Origin: Pedobacter riviphilus
GTDB lineage: Bacteria; Bacteroidota; Bacteroidia; Sphingobacteriales; Sphingobacteriaceae
DNA: 64,000 nucleotides
Direction: 5' to 3'
Assembly: GCF_014692875.1 (NCBI RefSeq)
Contig: NZ_CP061171.1
Span: forward strand, 3,534,001-3,598,000
Positions 35,821 to 44,643 of this stretch are shown here, one piece after another. The notes under the pieces were generated by a model that had not been told where the DNA came from, did no database searches, and saw nothing but the letters and a program-made list of their open reading frames with translations. Numbering within the stretch: the stretch's first letter is position 1; every line of letters starts with the position of its first letter. Made by a program: the position numbers and the translations under genes.

Positions 35821-36846
35821 TTAAAAAGCGTAAACTGCCGCTAAAGAGAACTGGCCTCCATTTGGTGCAGCGGCGCCACCTTCTTTAAAGAAAGGTTTAT
35901 CGCTATTGTGGTCTAATCTTACCTCTGGAATAAAGGTTAAACCACCAGATTTAATGTTTGCGGTAAGTGTTACTGCCGTAAAGGCCGTAGCTGGAACTGC
36001 ACCTGCTGCTTTAAATTTGAAATATTCACCTCTTAACCCTAAAGTTACTGCATCTAATACTGCGTACTGCGGGTATAAAGCAGCACCAGCATAACTTCCT
36101 GGTACAGCACTATCCTTAATATCATAATTAGCGGCATTTAAACCTAATTTAAACTTTTCCGTAATCTGATATGCAGTAGTTAAATCCACAATCGTTCCGT
36201 ACCCACCAAAACCCGCGCCCGATAAAGCATTAATGTAGGCTGTCCAACCTTCTACCGGTGCAACCATTAACTGACCGCCAATAGCCGAAACACCTCGCGA
36301 TGCACTGTAAACATTCCAATCATTAAATAAACCAGCCATTAAACTTACTTTATCGCTGAATTTATAAGTTGCTTTAATACCTGCATTTTGGAATGGACCA
36401 TTAGTAAATAAGTATGAAGTTGAGTAGTTGAAGTTTCCAACCGGAGAAATTACCTCATATCCAATAAAGGTACCCATGTAACCAGCAGTCATGCTAAATT
36501 CATTTGTGAACTCGTAGTTAACATATAAATTCTGGATATTAAATGAAGAACCACCAGCAGCGGCATCAGGAATAGATTGCGATTGTCCTCTCGGGCCAAA
36601 AGAAAGCTCTCCAACAAATGAAGCCTTGCCTGTTTTTTTCTTCAGCGCAATATCAATCATCCCTAGCGATACTGAGTTGTGATCTGTTACAAAAGATGTT
36701 TTTGCATTTAATGGATTCTTAGCAAAATCATATTTAAAGTACGTATCTACCGACCCTGAAATTTCAAGTGGTGATGTAGTGGTTTCTTGAGCCAGGGCAC
36801 ACGTAGTGCTGGCCATTGCAAAAATAGCTGTTAAAAGTTTCTTCAT
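35821..36846 (-). CDS. Outer membrane beta-barrel porin, BBP2/OmpL-like
   Basis: 341 residues with signal peptide MKKLLTAIFAMASTTCALAQ. The body alternates amphipathic strands ('LEISGSVDTYFKYDF', 'ASFVGELSFGPRG', 'FNIQNLYVNYEF', 'SMTAGYMGTFIGYEVISP', 'FSLAAVYAF' with terminal Phe), the pattern of the BBP2 porin family. It lies 36 bp after the ammonium transporter on the same strand and shares its terminator. It is likely the outer-membrane entry route for the same or a related nitrogen compound; this is inference from position. Confidence 0.85.
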   Translation of the reverse strand: MKKLLTAIFAMASTTCALAQETTTSPLEISGSVDTYFKYDFAKNPLNAKTSFVTDHNSVSLGMIDIALKKKTGKASFVGELSFGPRGQSQSIPDAAAGGSSFNIQNLYVNYEFTNEFSMTAGYMGTFIGYEVISPVGNFNYSTSYLFTNGPFQNAGIKATYKFSDKVSLMAGLFNDWNVYSASRGVSAIGGQLMVAPVEGWTAYINALSGAGFGGYGTIVDLTTAYQITEKFKLGLNAANYDIKDSAVPGSYAGAALYPQYAVLDAVTLGLRGEYFKFKAAGAVPATAFTAVTLTANIKSGGLTFIPEVRLDHNSDKPFFKEGGAAAPNGGQFSLAAVYAF

Positions 36847-36882
36847 GTTTGAGCTTGATTTGAGTTTAGATATATAAAGTCC

Positions 36883-38289
36883 TTAAGAAATTGATTCTGT
36901 TAATGGGCTGTTTTTTTCGATATAGATGGCTCTCTCCTCTACCAGTAAAGTACCTTGAGAGTATTTTTCATCATGCTGAGAAGCATCAAGACCTAGTTCT
37001 TCTTCTTCTTCAGAAACCCTGATTGGATTGATCAGATTTACCAGTTTGAAAATAACGAACGATACAACGAAACTGAAGATGATTACGATTACAGCGCCTT
37101 TTAGTTGTGTAATAAAGAAAGCTGGGTTACCATAAAATAATCCGTCAGCACCGGCAGCATTTACTGTTTTTGTAGCAAAAACACCAGTTAACAACATACC
37201 AACAATACCACCTACACCATGACAAGGAAAAACGTCTAATGTATCATCCAAACTGGTTTTTTGTTTCCATGTAACTACAAGGTTAGAGATAACTGCAGCA
37301 ATAGCACCAATAAATATACTTGATGAAATACTTACAAAACCTGCACCTGGTGTAATAGCTACCAAACCAACTACTGCACCGATACAAAAACCTAACACAG
37401 AAGGTTTTTTACCTCTTGCAACATCAAAGAACATCCACGATAAACCTGCAGCACCTGCAGCAGTATTTGTAGTTAAAAATGCCGAAACAGCTAAGCTACC
37501 TGCACTTAATGCAGAACCTGCATTAAATCCAAACCAACCGAACCATAATAAACCAGTACCAATTAATACATATGGAATATTAGCCGGTGGAACTTCTTTA
37601 TGCTCTAAGTGAGATTTTCTACGTTTTAAAACCAATGCTCCTGCTAAAGCTGCCATACCTGCAGAAATGTGTACTACTGTACCGCCTGCAAAGTCTAACA
37701 CACCCATTTTAAACAAGAAACCTTGTGGGTGCCATGTCCAGTGAGCCAAAGGAGAATAAACAAATATTGCGAACAAAACAATAAACAGAATGTATGAAGT
37801 AAAACGAATACGTTCTGCAACTGCTCCAACTACCAAACCTGGCGTAATAATGGCAAACATTAATTGAAACACAGCAAATAAAGAAAGCGGAATAGTTAAA
37901 TCCGATCCTCCTTGAAGATGTGGTGCTCCAGAATTTACACCTTTGAAGAACAAAAATGTTGATGGATTTCCGATAAAGCCACCAATAGTATCTCCAAAAG
38001 CCAAACTAAAACCAACAACTGTCCACAAAACTGTAATTACTCCTGCCGCTACAACACTTTTAATCATTGTGGATAATACATTTTTACGGTGAACCATACC
38101 ACCATAAAAGAATGCAAGACCTGGGGTCATTAAAAATACAAGCGCTGCTGCGATTAATATGAATGCAATATCAGGTCCACTATACTTGCCTTCATCAAAA
38201 TTAGGGAGAAGCGGAATAAATAGAGCGAAAATCGCGACGATCATTAAGATCGCGAAAGGCGCAAACTGTTTAAAGGAGAATTTACTCAT
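36883..38289 (-). CDS. amt: Ammonium transporter (Amt/MEP/Rh)
   Basis: 468 residues, about 11-12 membrane segments. Landmarks: 'PGLAFFYGGMVHRKNVLSTM', the first pore His in 'FAGGTVVHISAGMAALAG', the 'LLWFGWFGFNAGSAL' segment and the second pore His in 'CHGVGGIVGMLLTGVFA'. The protein starts with an extra hydrophobic segment ('FAILMIVAIFALFIPLLP') that may be a signal or first helix, and has a ~40-residue acidic C-terminal tail. It conducts ammonium into the cytoplasm. No GlnK/PII gene adjoins, unlike most amtB loci. Two strong palindromes lie 40-75 bp upstream. Confidence 0.95.
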   Translation of the reverse strand: MSKFSFKQFAPFAILMIVAIFALFIPLLPNFDEGKYSGPDIAFILIAAALVFLMTPGLAFFYGGMVHRKNVLSTMIKSVVAAGVITVLWTVVGFSLAFGDTIGGFIGNPSTFLFFKGVNSGAPHLQGGSDLTIPLSLFAVFQLMFAIITPGLVVGAVAERIRFTSYILFIVLFAIFVYSPLAHWTWHPQGFLFKMGVLDFAGGTVVHISAGMAALAGALVLKRRKSHLEHKEVPPANIPYVLIGTGLLWFGWFGFNAGSALSAGSLAVSAFLTTNTAAGAAGLSWMFFDVARGKKPSVLGFCIGAVVGLVAITPGAGFVSISSSIFIGAIAAVISNLVVTWKQKTSLDDTLDVFPCHGVGGIVGMLLTGVFATKTVNAAGADGLFYGNPAFFITQLKGAVIVIIFSFVVSFVIFKLVNLINPIRVSEEEEELGLDASQHDEKYSQGTLLVEERAIYIEKNSPLTESIS

Positions 38290-38328
38290 AGTTTTTAGTT
38301 TAATTTGTTTGTAATATTTAATTATTAA

Positions 38329-38362
38329 TCAAACGTTTGACAATAATTGATCAAACGTTTGA
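38329..38362. promoter_or_regulatory. Twin TCAAACGTTTGA palindromes upstream of amt
   Basis: The perfect 12-bp palindrome TCAAACGTTTGA occurs at 38329-38340 and again at 38351-38362, centres 22 bp apart (about two helical turns). The second copy extends to ATCAAACGTTTGAT. They lie 40-74 bp before the amt start on the minus strand. The form suits a dimeric repressor or activator of TetR or LacI type. No regulator gene is adjacent. Confidence 0.8.
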
Positions 38363-38601
38363 TTTATTTTTATAAAAATACGATATATTGTAGTTTTTAC
38401 ACCATTAAATTAAAATATTTTAATAAAAACAAATGATTTTTATAAAATAGAGCAAAAATTAACCGTAAAATTAAAAATAACAAAAAATTCAGCGGATTTT
38501 AATGTAAGTTTTTAATAAAAACAAAATCACATATTAACCATCATTTATCCAATTTTAGCTAAAATTTGTAATTTTTAACCTAAAAAACTCATCAATAACA
38601 G
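38363..38601. other. Remaining part of the amt upstream gap
   Basis: Extremely AT-rich sequence with runs of A and T. No coding frame or further dyad was recognised before the terminator at 38602. Confidence 0.4.
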
Positions 38602-38629
38602 AAAAACCCATGAAATTTCATGGGTTTTT
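38602..38629 (-). terminator. Terminator of the TIGR01212 gene
   Basis: A 28-bp perfect palindrome (AAAAACCCATGAAA with its complement) able to fold into a ~12-bp stem ending in TTTTT on either strand. It lies 28 bp past the minus-strand stop. Confidence 0.85.
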
Positions 38630-38656
38630 CTAAAAATTATTAAAAATTTTATCTTT

Positions 38657-39604
38657 TTAAGAAAAATAAGCAGATCCTTGAACTATCCCTCTTTTTTCTA
38701 TTTCTTTATCCATATACGTTTGAATTGCCGATTTATTAAGCCCCCAGTTTGGTGCAATTAGCAAATCCCAGTCTGAAATGCCAAAAAGGCGTTGAATAAC
38801 AATATCTGGACGCAAAAGCGGGATCAACTCGCAAAGCAGATCCGTATATTCTTCAAGTGAAAATAACTTAAAAGGCTCTTTTTTGTATTTAGCGCCCATT
38901 ATAGAACCCTCCACAACATGAAGATGGTGAAATTTAACAAACTTAATTTGCGGAAAACGGTTAATTTCATGAATATAACCATACATCTGCTCTCTGGTTT
39001 CCCAAGGGAAACCAAAAATAGTATGCACACACAAATCAAGCTTACTGTCTTTTAAAAGCTCAACCGCAGCAACAAATTCGCCATGACTACAGCCCCTGTT
39101 AATCTGATCGAGGGTTTCATCATAGATAGATTCCATACCCATCTCCAAGTCTACGTCAAAACGATCGGTATAACTTTCTAATAAAGCTACCTTTTCGGCA
39201 TCGATACAGTCAGGACGGGTACCCACTGCAAACCCCACTATATCTTCGGTATTAATAGATAAGGCCTCATCGTACATCATCTTTAAATAATGCACCGGAG
39301 CGTAAGTATTAGTGTTCGGCTGAAAATAAACAATATACTTATCAGCTTTATAAGAGGTTTTAGCCCTTAACATGCCTTCGGCAAGCTGATCTTTAATATT
39401 TGGATTTTTACGCGAAGGTTCTGGTGTAAAAGAATCTACATTACAATAAGTACATCCACCGTAACCCTTGCTACCATCGCGATTAGGGCAGGTAAAACCA
39501 CCATCTACAATTACTTTAAACACACGCTGCCCTTTATACTTTTCGCGCAAATACGTACCGTAATTTTTATACCCCTTTATCCCTGAATCTACAAGTGTTC
39601 CCAT
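38657..39604 (-). CDS. TIGR01212-family radical SAM protein (YhcC-like)
   Basis: 315 residues from ATG 39604; a GTG eleven codons upstream lies inside the promoter and is rejected. The cluster motif 'CPNRDG...GGCTYC' has the long spacing characteristic of TIGR01212. 'YFQPNTNTYAPVHYLKMMYDEAL', 'GTRPDCI', 'EMGMESIYDETLDQINRGCSH' and 'HTIFGFPWET' confirm the family (E. coli YhcC, B. subtilis YtqA). The reaction is not established. A TAttTTTG box ends only six bases before the ATG, implying a leaderless or near-leaderless transcript. Confidence 0.92.
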   Translation of the reverse strand: MGTLVDSGIKGYKNYGTYLREKYKGQRVFKVIVDGGFTCPNRDGSKGYGGCTYCNVDSFTPEPSRKNPNIKDQLAEGMLRAKTSYKADKYIVYFQPNTNTYAPVHYLKMMYDEALSINTEDIVGFAVGTRPDCIDAEKVALLESYTDRFDVDLEMGMESIYDETLDQINRGCSHGEFVAAVELLKDSKLDLCVHTIFGFPWETREQMYGYIHEINRFPQIKFVKFHHLHVVEGSIMGAKYKKEPFKLFSLEEYTDLLCELIPLLRPDIVIQRLFGISDWDLLIAPNWGLNKSAIQTYMDKEIEKRGIVQGSAYFS

Positions 39605-39610
39605 TAATTG

Positions 39611-39639
39611 CAAAAATACGCTTTTTGTTCGAGACACAA
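39611..39639 (-). promoter_or_regulatory. Bacteroidota-type promoter with near-zero leader
   Basis: On the minus strand: TTG (39639-39637), an 18-base spacer, TATTTTTG (39618-39611), then six bases and the ATG at 39604. All elements fit TTG-N18-TAnnTTTG. Confidence 0.65.
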
Positions 39640-39736
39640 GGTTAGATTTGAGATATTAGAGCGGAGATGTGAGATTAGGCGTACAATTGGGGCTAGGGAA
39701 AAACACACTGCTGATCATTAAAGTTTAGAAATTCTA

Positions 39737-39974
39737 TTTTTTTTAGAAAATCAACACCTGTGTTTCACTTTCATGTCAGGCCCGCCACAGGTACCTGGCA
39801 GGTCTTACACCCTGACCGGTATTTGCCATGTCGGGTTTAGAATAAGCTGTTACCTGCACAAATCTAAGTTAACTAAACCCGGTAGCAGCGAGCACGAGGC
39901 AATAGTTCATTGCCGAAGAAAAGCGGATAACGGGGCTTTCGGAACCTATTGATGCAGAACCCTGATTTTCAAAA
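39737..39974 (+). repeat. Dispersed intergenic element, copy D (long form)
   Basis: About 238 bp, 85-90% similar by eye to copy E. In order: TTTTTTTTAGAAAA, CCCGCCACA, GACCGGTATTTGCCATGTC, GGGTTTAGAATAAGCTG, TTAACTAAACCCGGTAGC, the stem GGCAAT-AGTTC-ATTGCC (39898-39914), AAGCGGATAACGGGGCTTTC, and a decayed right end TTTTCAAAA. CGGGTTTA and TAAACCCG form an outer stem. Confidence 0.75.
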
Positions 39975-40029
39975 TGTAAAAATTAGATTTGGGGCGGTAA
40001 GATTTAGCATATATATATAAGGTAGATGG

Positions 40030-40056
40030 TTTAGGGTTTAGGGTTTAGGGTTTAGG
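40030..40056. repeat. TTTAGGG heptanucleotide repeat
   Basis: About 3.9 tandem units of TTTAGGG lie between element copies D and E. This is a likely slippage-prone microsatellite with no coding context. Confidence 0.9.
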
Positions 40057-40096
40057 TAAACAACCAGCAACTCAACAGCGTTTAAAAATTTAGTTC

Positions 40097-40339
40097 TTTT
40101 TTTAGAAAAGCAAAACCTGTGGTTCTTCGCAGTGCCAGTCCCGCCACATGCTCATACGCCTGCAGGCCTTAGGCGCGGGGCCGGTATCCGCCATGTCGGG
40201 TTTAAAATAAGCTGTTACCTGCACAAACCTAAGCTAACTAAACCCGGTAGCTGCGAACACGAGGCAATAGTTCATTGCCGAAGTAAAGCGGATAACGGGG
40301 CTTTCGGAACCGATAGATACCAACTCTTGCTTTTCAAAA
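40097..40339 (+). repeat. Dispersed intergenic element, copy E (long form)
   Basis: About 243 bp and the best-preserved copy. The left end TTTTTTTAGAAAAGCAA is mirrored at the right by TTGCTTTTCAAAA (40327-40339), a terminal inverted repeat with one inserted base. The interior has CAGTGCCAGTCCCGCC, CCTGCAGGCC, GGCCGGTATCCGCC, ATGTCGGGTTTA ... TAAACCCGG, the stem GGCAAT-AGTTC-ATTGCC (40263-40279) and GGATAACGGGGCTTTCGG. No transposase is encoded. Confidence 0.8.
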
Positions 40340-40406
40340 TCAGATTGAGGGGGTTAATATCAGATGAGGTCTAAAAGCCGGGTTGGCAAGCAGTATTCTT
40401 TAATGT

Positions 40407-40440
40407 AAAAAACCTCGCAGTTTTTAAAGCCTGCGAGGTT
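40407..40440 (-). terminator. Terminator of the permease gene
   Basis: A perfect 10-bp stem AACCTCGCAG / CTGCGAGGTT with a 10-base loop; the minus strand continues TTTTACATT. Confidence 0.75.
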
Positions 40441-40465
40441 CCGTAATAAATTCTTCATCTCGTAC

Positions 40466-40531
40466 CGTCATCCTGAACTTGTTTCAGGATCTATCCTATC
40501 ACTAAGATGCTGAAACAATTTCAGCAGGACG
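40466..40531. repeat. CGTCAT...GACG inverted repeat, compact copy
   Basis: CGTCATCCTGAACTTGTTTC at the left and AAACAATTTCAGCAGGACG at the right form a nearly complete inverted repeat of ~22 bp around a short centre. It would fold into a long hairpin after the permease gene. Confidence 0.8.
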
Positions 40532-40544
40532 ACCCTGGCTAATC

Positions 40545-41980
40545 TTACTGTTCTTTTTTGTTAATGAAAAAGTAGACCGGTACACCTAGCAAAACAATCA
40601 CAAGCCCAGGCCAGGTATATTGTTGTTTATAAATGAGCAGTAAAATGCAAAATGCCGCCCCTATTAATAAATAAACAATTGGAGTAACTGGATATAACCA
40701 GGTTTTGTAAGGTCTTTCAAGTTTAGGTTGTTTTATCCTTAAATAAATAACCCCAAAAACAGTTATCATATAAAAGAGTACAATAACAAAAGAGATCATA
40801 TCTAACAGATTGCCATACTGCCCACTTAAACATAAAGCAGATGCCCAGATTCCCTGCATCCAAAGCGATTTTTCCGGAACACCATTTTTATTGTTTTTAA
40901 GCGCTGCTTTAAAAAACATTCCATCTTTTGCCATAGTCTGAAAAACCCTTGCCCCTGCTAATACAATTCCATTAACGCAGCCAAAAGTAGAAATCATCAC
41001 CAACAAGGCAATTACAATTGTACCAATTCCATTACCAAAAATTTGTTCTGAAGCGGCAACAGCAACCCGATCATTTAATGCAAAAGCAATACTATCTCTG
41101 TTTAGGGTATTGAGATAAATAAAGTTGACCAATAGATAAAGAATCATTACTGCCGAGGTACCTAAAACCATAGAACGTACTACATTTTTTTTAGGATTTT
41201 CAATCTCTCCTGAAACGAAAGTTACGTTTTCCCAGGCCACACTCGAAAATACTGAACCTACCATTGCCGCTGCAATTCCACCCATTATAGTCATCCCAGA
41301 AATAGTTTCCCATCCAGATTTTAAGAAATTTCCACTCGAATCTGTTTTAAGATTATTAAAAGCACTAGACCCAAAACCTAAATTTTCAGTCCAAAAGCTA
41401 TTTTTTACTAAGAAGAAGCCTAAAATAATTAAAGCAATTAAAGCAACAATTTTAGATCCTGTAAAAATATTCTGCAATATTTTACCACTTTCAACCCCCT
41501 TTGTGTTAATATAAGTTAAAAGCAGAATAACAGCAATGGCAAGAATCTGTATCCAGGTAATTTTATAACCGCCGCTTTGGAAAATCGGAGCAGCATCGTT
41601 TAATGCAGGGATTAGATAAGCCGTAAATTTACCAAAAGCAACGGCAACGGCTGCAATAGTTCCGGTTTGAATTACAGTAAACAAACCCCAGCCGTAAAGA
41701 AACCCCATCATTTTGCCAAAAATCTCTTTCAGGTAAGTGTATTGTCCGCCCGCTTTAGGAAACATAGAAGAAAGCTCCCATAAGAAATTGCAGCTGCAAC
41801 TGTCATCCCCCCGGTTATTACCCATACCACAATCAACCAGTAACCAGAACCTAAGTTTCTCATTATATCGGCACTGACAATAAAGATCCCGCTTCCGATC
41901 ATCGAGCCCATTACCAACATTGTAGCATCAAAAAGGCTTAATTTTCTCTTAGAAGGTCCATCTTCTTTTTCAATTTTCAT
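40545..41980 (-). pseudogene. APC-superfamily amino acid permease, frame-broken
   Basis: The N-terminal 70 or so residues ('KRKLSLFDATMLVMGSMIGSGIFIVSADIMRNLGSG', the APC first-helix motif) run in one frame from 41980. The rest ('ELSSMFPKAGGQYTYLKEIFGKMMGFLYGWG' onward, ~11 further helices) runs in another frame to 40545. The join is exact at the run CCC (GGG on the coding strand) at 41777-41779. One added G gives 'AAAISYGELSSMFPKAGG', the family-typical sequence, and one protein of about 478 residues. No other damage is visible, so the break is either very recent or a sequencing error. If intact it would import amino acids by cation symport or exchange. Confidence 0.85.
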
Positions 41981-42281
41981 CTTTAGTTTGGTTTAGTTTG
42001 TGGCTAATTTATTTAAAAAAAAGAAAATAGGAGCGCTTCGATTGTATTATTTTAATTGAGCAAAATTTTATTTGTCTTGGCAATGAAAATTTTAATCACA
42101 AGAAGAATATTTTATTATCTTGCTAATTATAAGTCCGAGGTCTGGAGTCCGAAGTCCATAGTAGATTAACGGATTAAAGAATTTCGGAGTTTGAGCGGGA
42201 TGTCTGGAGTCGATAAAACAATTAACAGATTTATACAGTTAAGCAATAACAACTAACCAAATATAAAACCAATTATTAACT
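41981..42281. other. 301-bp divergent gap with AGTCCGAAG-like tract
   Basis: Around 42131-42210 short words of the type AGTCCGAGG, GGAGTCC and GAAGTCC recur irregularly. Similar words occur at 52875-52915. The hppA promoter should lie near 42220-42280 but no clear box was seen. Confidence 0.4.
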
Positions 42282-44528
42282 ATGGATTTTTTACAAAACA
42301 ATTTAATTTACTGTATCCCGGCTCTGGGCCTTGCGGGGATTATAGTTATGATGATTAAAAGTGCCTGGGTAAACAAGCAAGATGCAGGTGATAAGAATAT
42401 GCAAGAGCTTGCGGGCTACATAGCCGATGGTGCTATGGCCTTTTTAAAAGCCGAATGGAGGGTATTGAGCATTTTTGTCGTTTTTACGGCTGCGCTCCTA
42501 GCCTACTCGGGAACAATTACTGAAATTAAAGGTATTCCGATGCACTCGAGCTGGATTATCTCTATCTCTTTTATTATAGGAGCGGTATTTTCTGCAACTG
42601 CGGGTTATATCGGAATGAAATCGGCTACTAAAGCCAATGTTAGAACCACACAAGCGGCCAGAACAAGTTTAAAACAAGCATTAAAAGTTTCATTTACCGG
42701 AGGTACGGTAATGGGTTTGGGTGTTGCCGGATTAGCTGTTTTGGGTTTAGGTGGCTTATTCATTGTGTTTTTAAAGCATTTTAACGTAGTATCTGTAAAC
42801 AGCGTTGAAATGAAAACTGCTATAGAGGTTTTAACCGGATTTTCTTTGGGTGCCGAATCTATTGCCTTATTTGCCCGTGTTGGCGGTGGTATTTATACCA
42901 AAGCTGCCGATGTTGGTGCAGATTTAGTGGGTAAAGTTGAGGCTGGTATCCCTGAAGATGATGTACGCAACCCTGCTACCATAGCCGATAACGTTGGCGA
43001 TAATGTAGGTGATGTTGCGGGTATGGGTGCCGATTTGTTCGGTTCATACGTAGCTACTATATTAGCTACTATGGTTTTAGGGCAGGAAATTGATGTGAAG
43101 GATAATTTCGGAGGGATGTCTCCTATTCTTCTTCCAATGGTAATCTGTGGTTTGGGCATTATATTTTCGATTATCGGAACCTGGTTTGTAACCATTAAAG
43201 ACGAAAAATCAAATGTTCAAAATGCGTTAAACCTGGGTAACTGGTCGTCGATTGTGATTACGGCGGTGGCTTCATTCTTTATTGTGAAATGGATGCTACC
43301 AGAAACCCTTAACCTTCGTGGTTATGAGTTTTCGAGCATCAATGTATTTTATGCCATTATAGTAGGCTTGGTAGTGGGCACCATTATGAGTATTGTGACC
43401 GAATATTTCACCGCAATGGGCAAAGGGCCCGTAAACTCGATTATTCAACAATCTTCAACTGGCCATGCCACCAATATTATTGCAGGTTTATCTGTAGGAA
43501 TGAAATCTACCGTAATCCCTATCCTGGTATTAGCAGGAGGAATTATGGCTTCCTATCACTTTGCTGGTTTATATGGCGTGGCTATTGCAGCGGCAGGAAT
43601 GATGGCTACAACAGCTATGCAGCTGGCGATTGATGCTTTCGGACCAATTGCAGATAATGCAGGCGGCATTGCCGAAATGAGCCAATTGCCGCCAGAGGTA
43701 CGCGAACGTACCGACAATTTAGATGCAGTTGGAAATACAACCGCAGCAACCGGTAAAGGATTTGCTATTGCATCTGCAGCCTTAACATCTTTAGCTTTAT
43801 TTGCAGCTTTTGTAGGTATTGCGGGTATTAATGCGATAGATATTTATAAAGCGCCAGTTTTGGCCGGACTATTTGTTGGCGGTATGATCCCGTTTATCTT
43901 TTCTGCACTTTGTATTCAGGCGGTGGGTAAAGCGGCAATGGATATGGTTCAGGAAGTTCGCCGCCAGTTCCGCGAAATCCCGGGCATTATGGAATACAAA
44001 GCTAAACCTGAATACGAAAAATGTGTAGCCATTTCTACCAAGGCTTCTATCCGTGAAATGATGATGCCGGGAGCTATTGCTTTAATTACCCCGGTAATTG
44101 TAGGCTTTACCTTTGGGCCAGAAGTTTTGGGTGGCTTATTGGCTGGAGTAACCGTTACTGGTGTATTGATGGGAATTTTCCAAAGTAATGCGGGGGGTGC
44201 CTGGGATAATGCCAAAAAATCTTTTGAGCAGGGTGTAATCATTAACGGCGAAACATTTTACAAAAAATCAGAACCGCACAAGGCTTCGGTTACCGGAGAT
44301 ACCGTTGGCGATCCTTTTAAAGATACTTCAGGCCCTTCGATGAATATTTTGATTAAATTAATGTCTATTGTTTCACTAGTTATTGCTCCGTACATCGCAG
44401 TTAAGGCAATTGCAAGCGAACATAAGCAAGAAGTTCGGAAAGAAATCAGAATTGAGCAAAAAACCGATAGTTTGGGACATACAATTACCGACACTTTAAC
44501 AAATACAACCGATACATTAAAGTTTTAG
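42282..44528 (+). CDS. hppA: K+-dependent membrane pyrophosphatase (sodium- or proton-pumping)
   Basis: 748 residues with about 16 membrane segments. The pyrophosphate site is '[22 protein letters not shown]' (from residue ~210) plus '[21 protein letters not shown]' and, near the C-terminus, '[12 protein letters not shown]' and '[21 protein letters not shown]'. The segment [10 protein letters not shown] at 484-493 has Ala where K+-independent enzymes have Lys, which places it in the K+-dependent class. That class contains Na+ pumps, H+ pumps and dual pumps, so the ion cannot be assigned by eye. It couples PPi hydrolysis to ion export across the inner membrane. A short hydrophilic C-terminal tail (~30 residues, Thr-rich) is extra. 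Confidence 0.95.
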   Translation: MDFLQNNLIYCIPALGLAGIIVMMIKSAWVNKQDAGDKNMQELAGYIADGAMAFLKAEWRVLSIFVVFTAALLAYSGTITEIKGIPMHSSWIISISFIIGAVFSATAGYIGMKSATKANVRTTQAARTSLKQALKVSFTGGTVMGLGVAGLAVLGLGGLFIVFLKHFNVVSVNSVEMKTAIEVLTGFSLGAESIALFARVGGGIYTKAADVGADLVGKVEAGIPEDDVRNPATIADNVGDNVGDVAGMGADLFGSYVATILATMVLGQEIDVKDNFGGMSPILLPMVICGLGIIFSIIGTWFVTIKDEKSNVQNALNLGNWSSIVITAVASFFIVKWMLPETLNLRGYEFSSINVFYAIIVGLVVGTIMSIVTEYFTAMGKGPVNSIIQQSSTGHATNIIAGLSVGMKSTVIPILVLAGGIMASYHFAGLYGVAIAAAGMMATTAMQLAIDAFGPIADNAGGIAEMSQLPPEVRERTDNLDAVGNTTAATGKGFAIASAALTSLALFAAFVGIAGINAIDIYKAPVLAGLFVGGMIPFIFSALCIQAVGKAAMDMVQEVRRQFREIPGIMEYKAKPEYEKCVAISTKASIREMMMPGAIALITPVIVGFTFGPEVLGGLLAGVTVTGVLMGIFQSNAGGAWDNAKKSFEQGVIINGETFYKKSEPHKASVTGDTVGDPFKDTSGPSMNILIKLMSIVSLVIAPYIAVKAIASEHKQEVRKEIRIEQKTDSLGHTITDTLTNTTDTLKF

Positions 44529-44549
44529 TTGTAAAATCATAGATATAAT

Positions 44550-44590
44550 AAAAGTAAAAGGGATTTTTAACCAAAATCCCTTTTACTTTT
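44550..44590 (+). terminator. hppA terminator
   Basis: A perfect 18-bp stem (44550-44567 with 44573-44590) around a 5-base loop; the right arm ends in CTTTT. Confidence 0.8.
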
Positions 44591-44643
44591 CCGTAATTTT
44601 TAATTACGTTTGAGGCTGAAATAATCTAAACAAAAACTAAAAT

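Noticed and set aside
40132..40374. 80-codon frame on the plus strand
   Set aside because: It lies almost wholly inside dispersed element copy E; the frame is not preserved in copy D.
43949..44494. Minus-strand frames inside the pyrophosphatase gene
   Set aside because: Shadows of a strongly conserved membrane protein gene; no domain and no start context.
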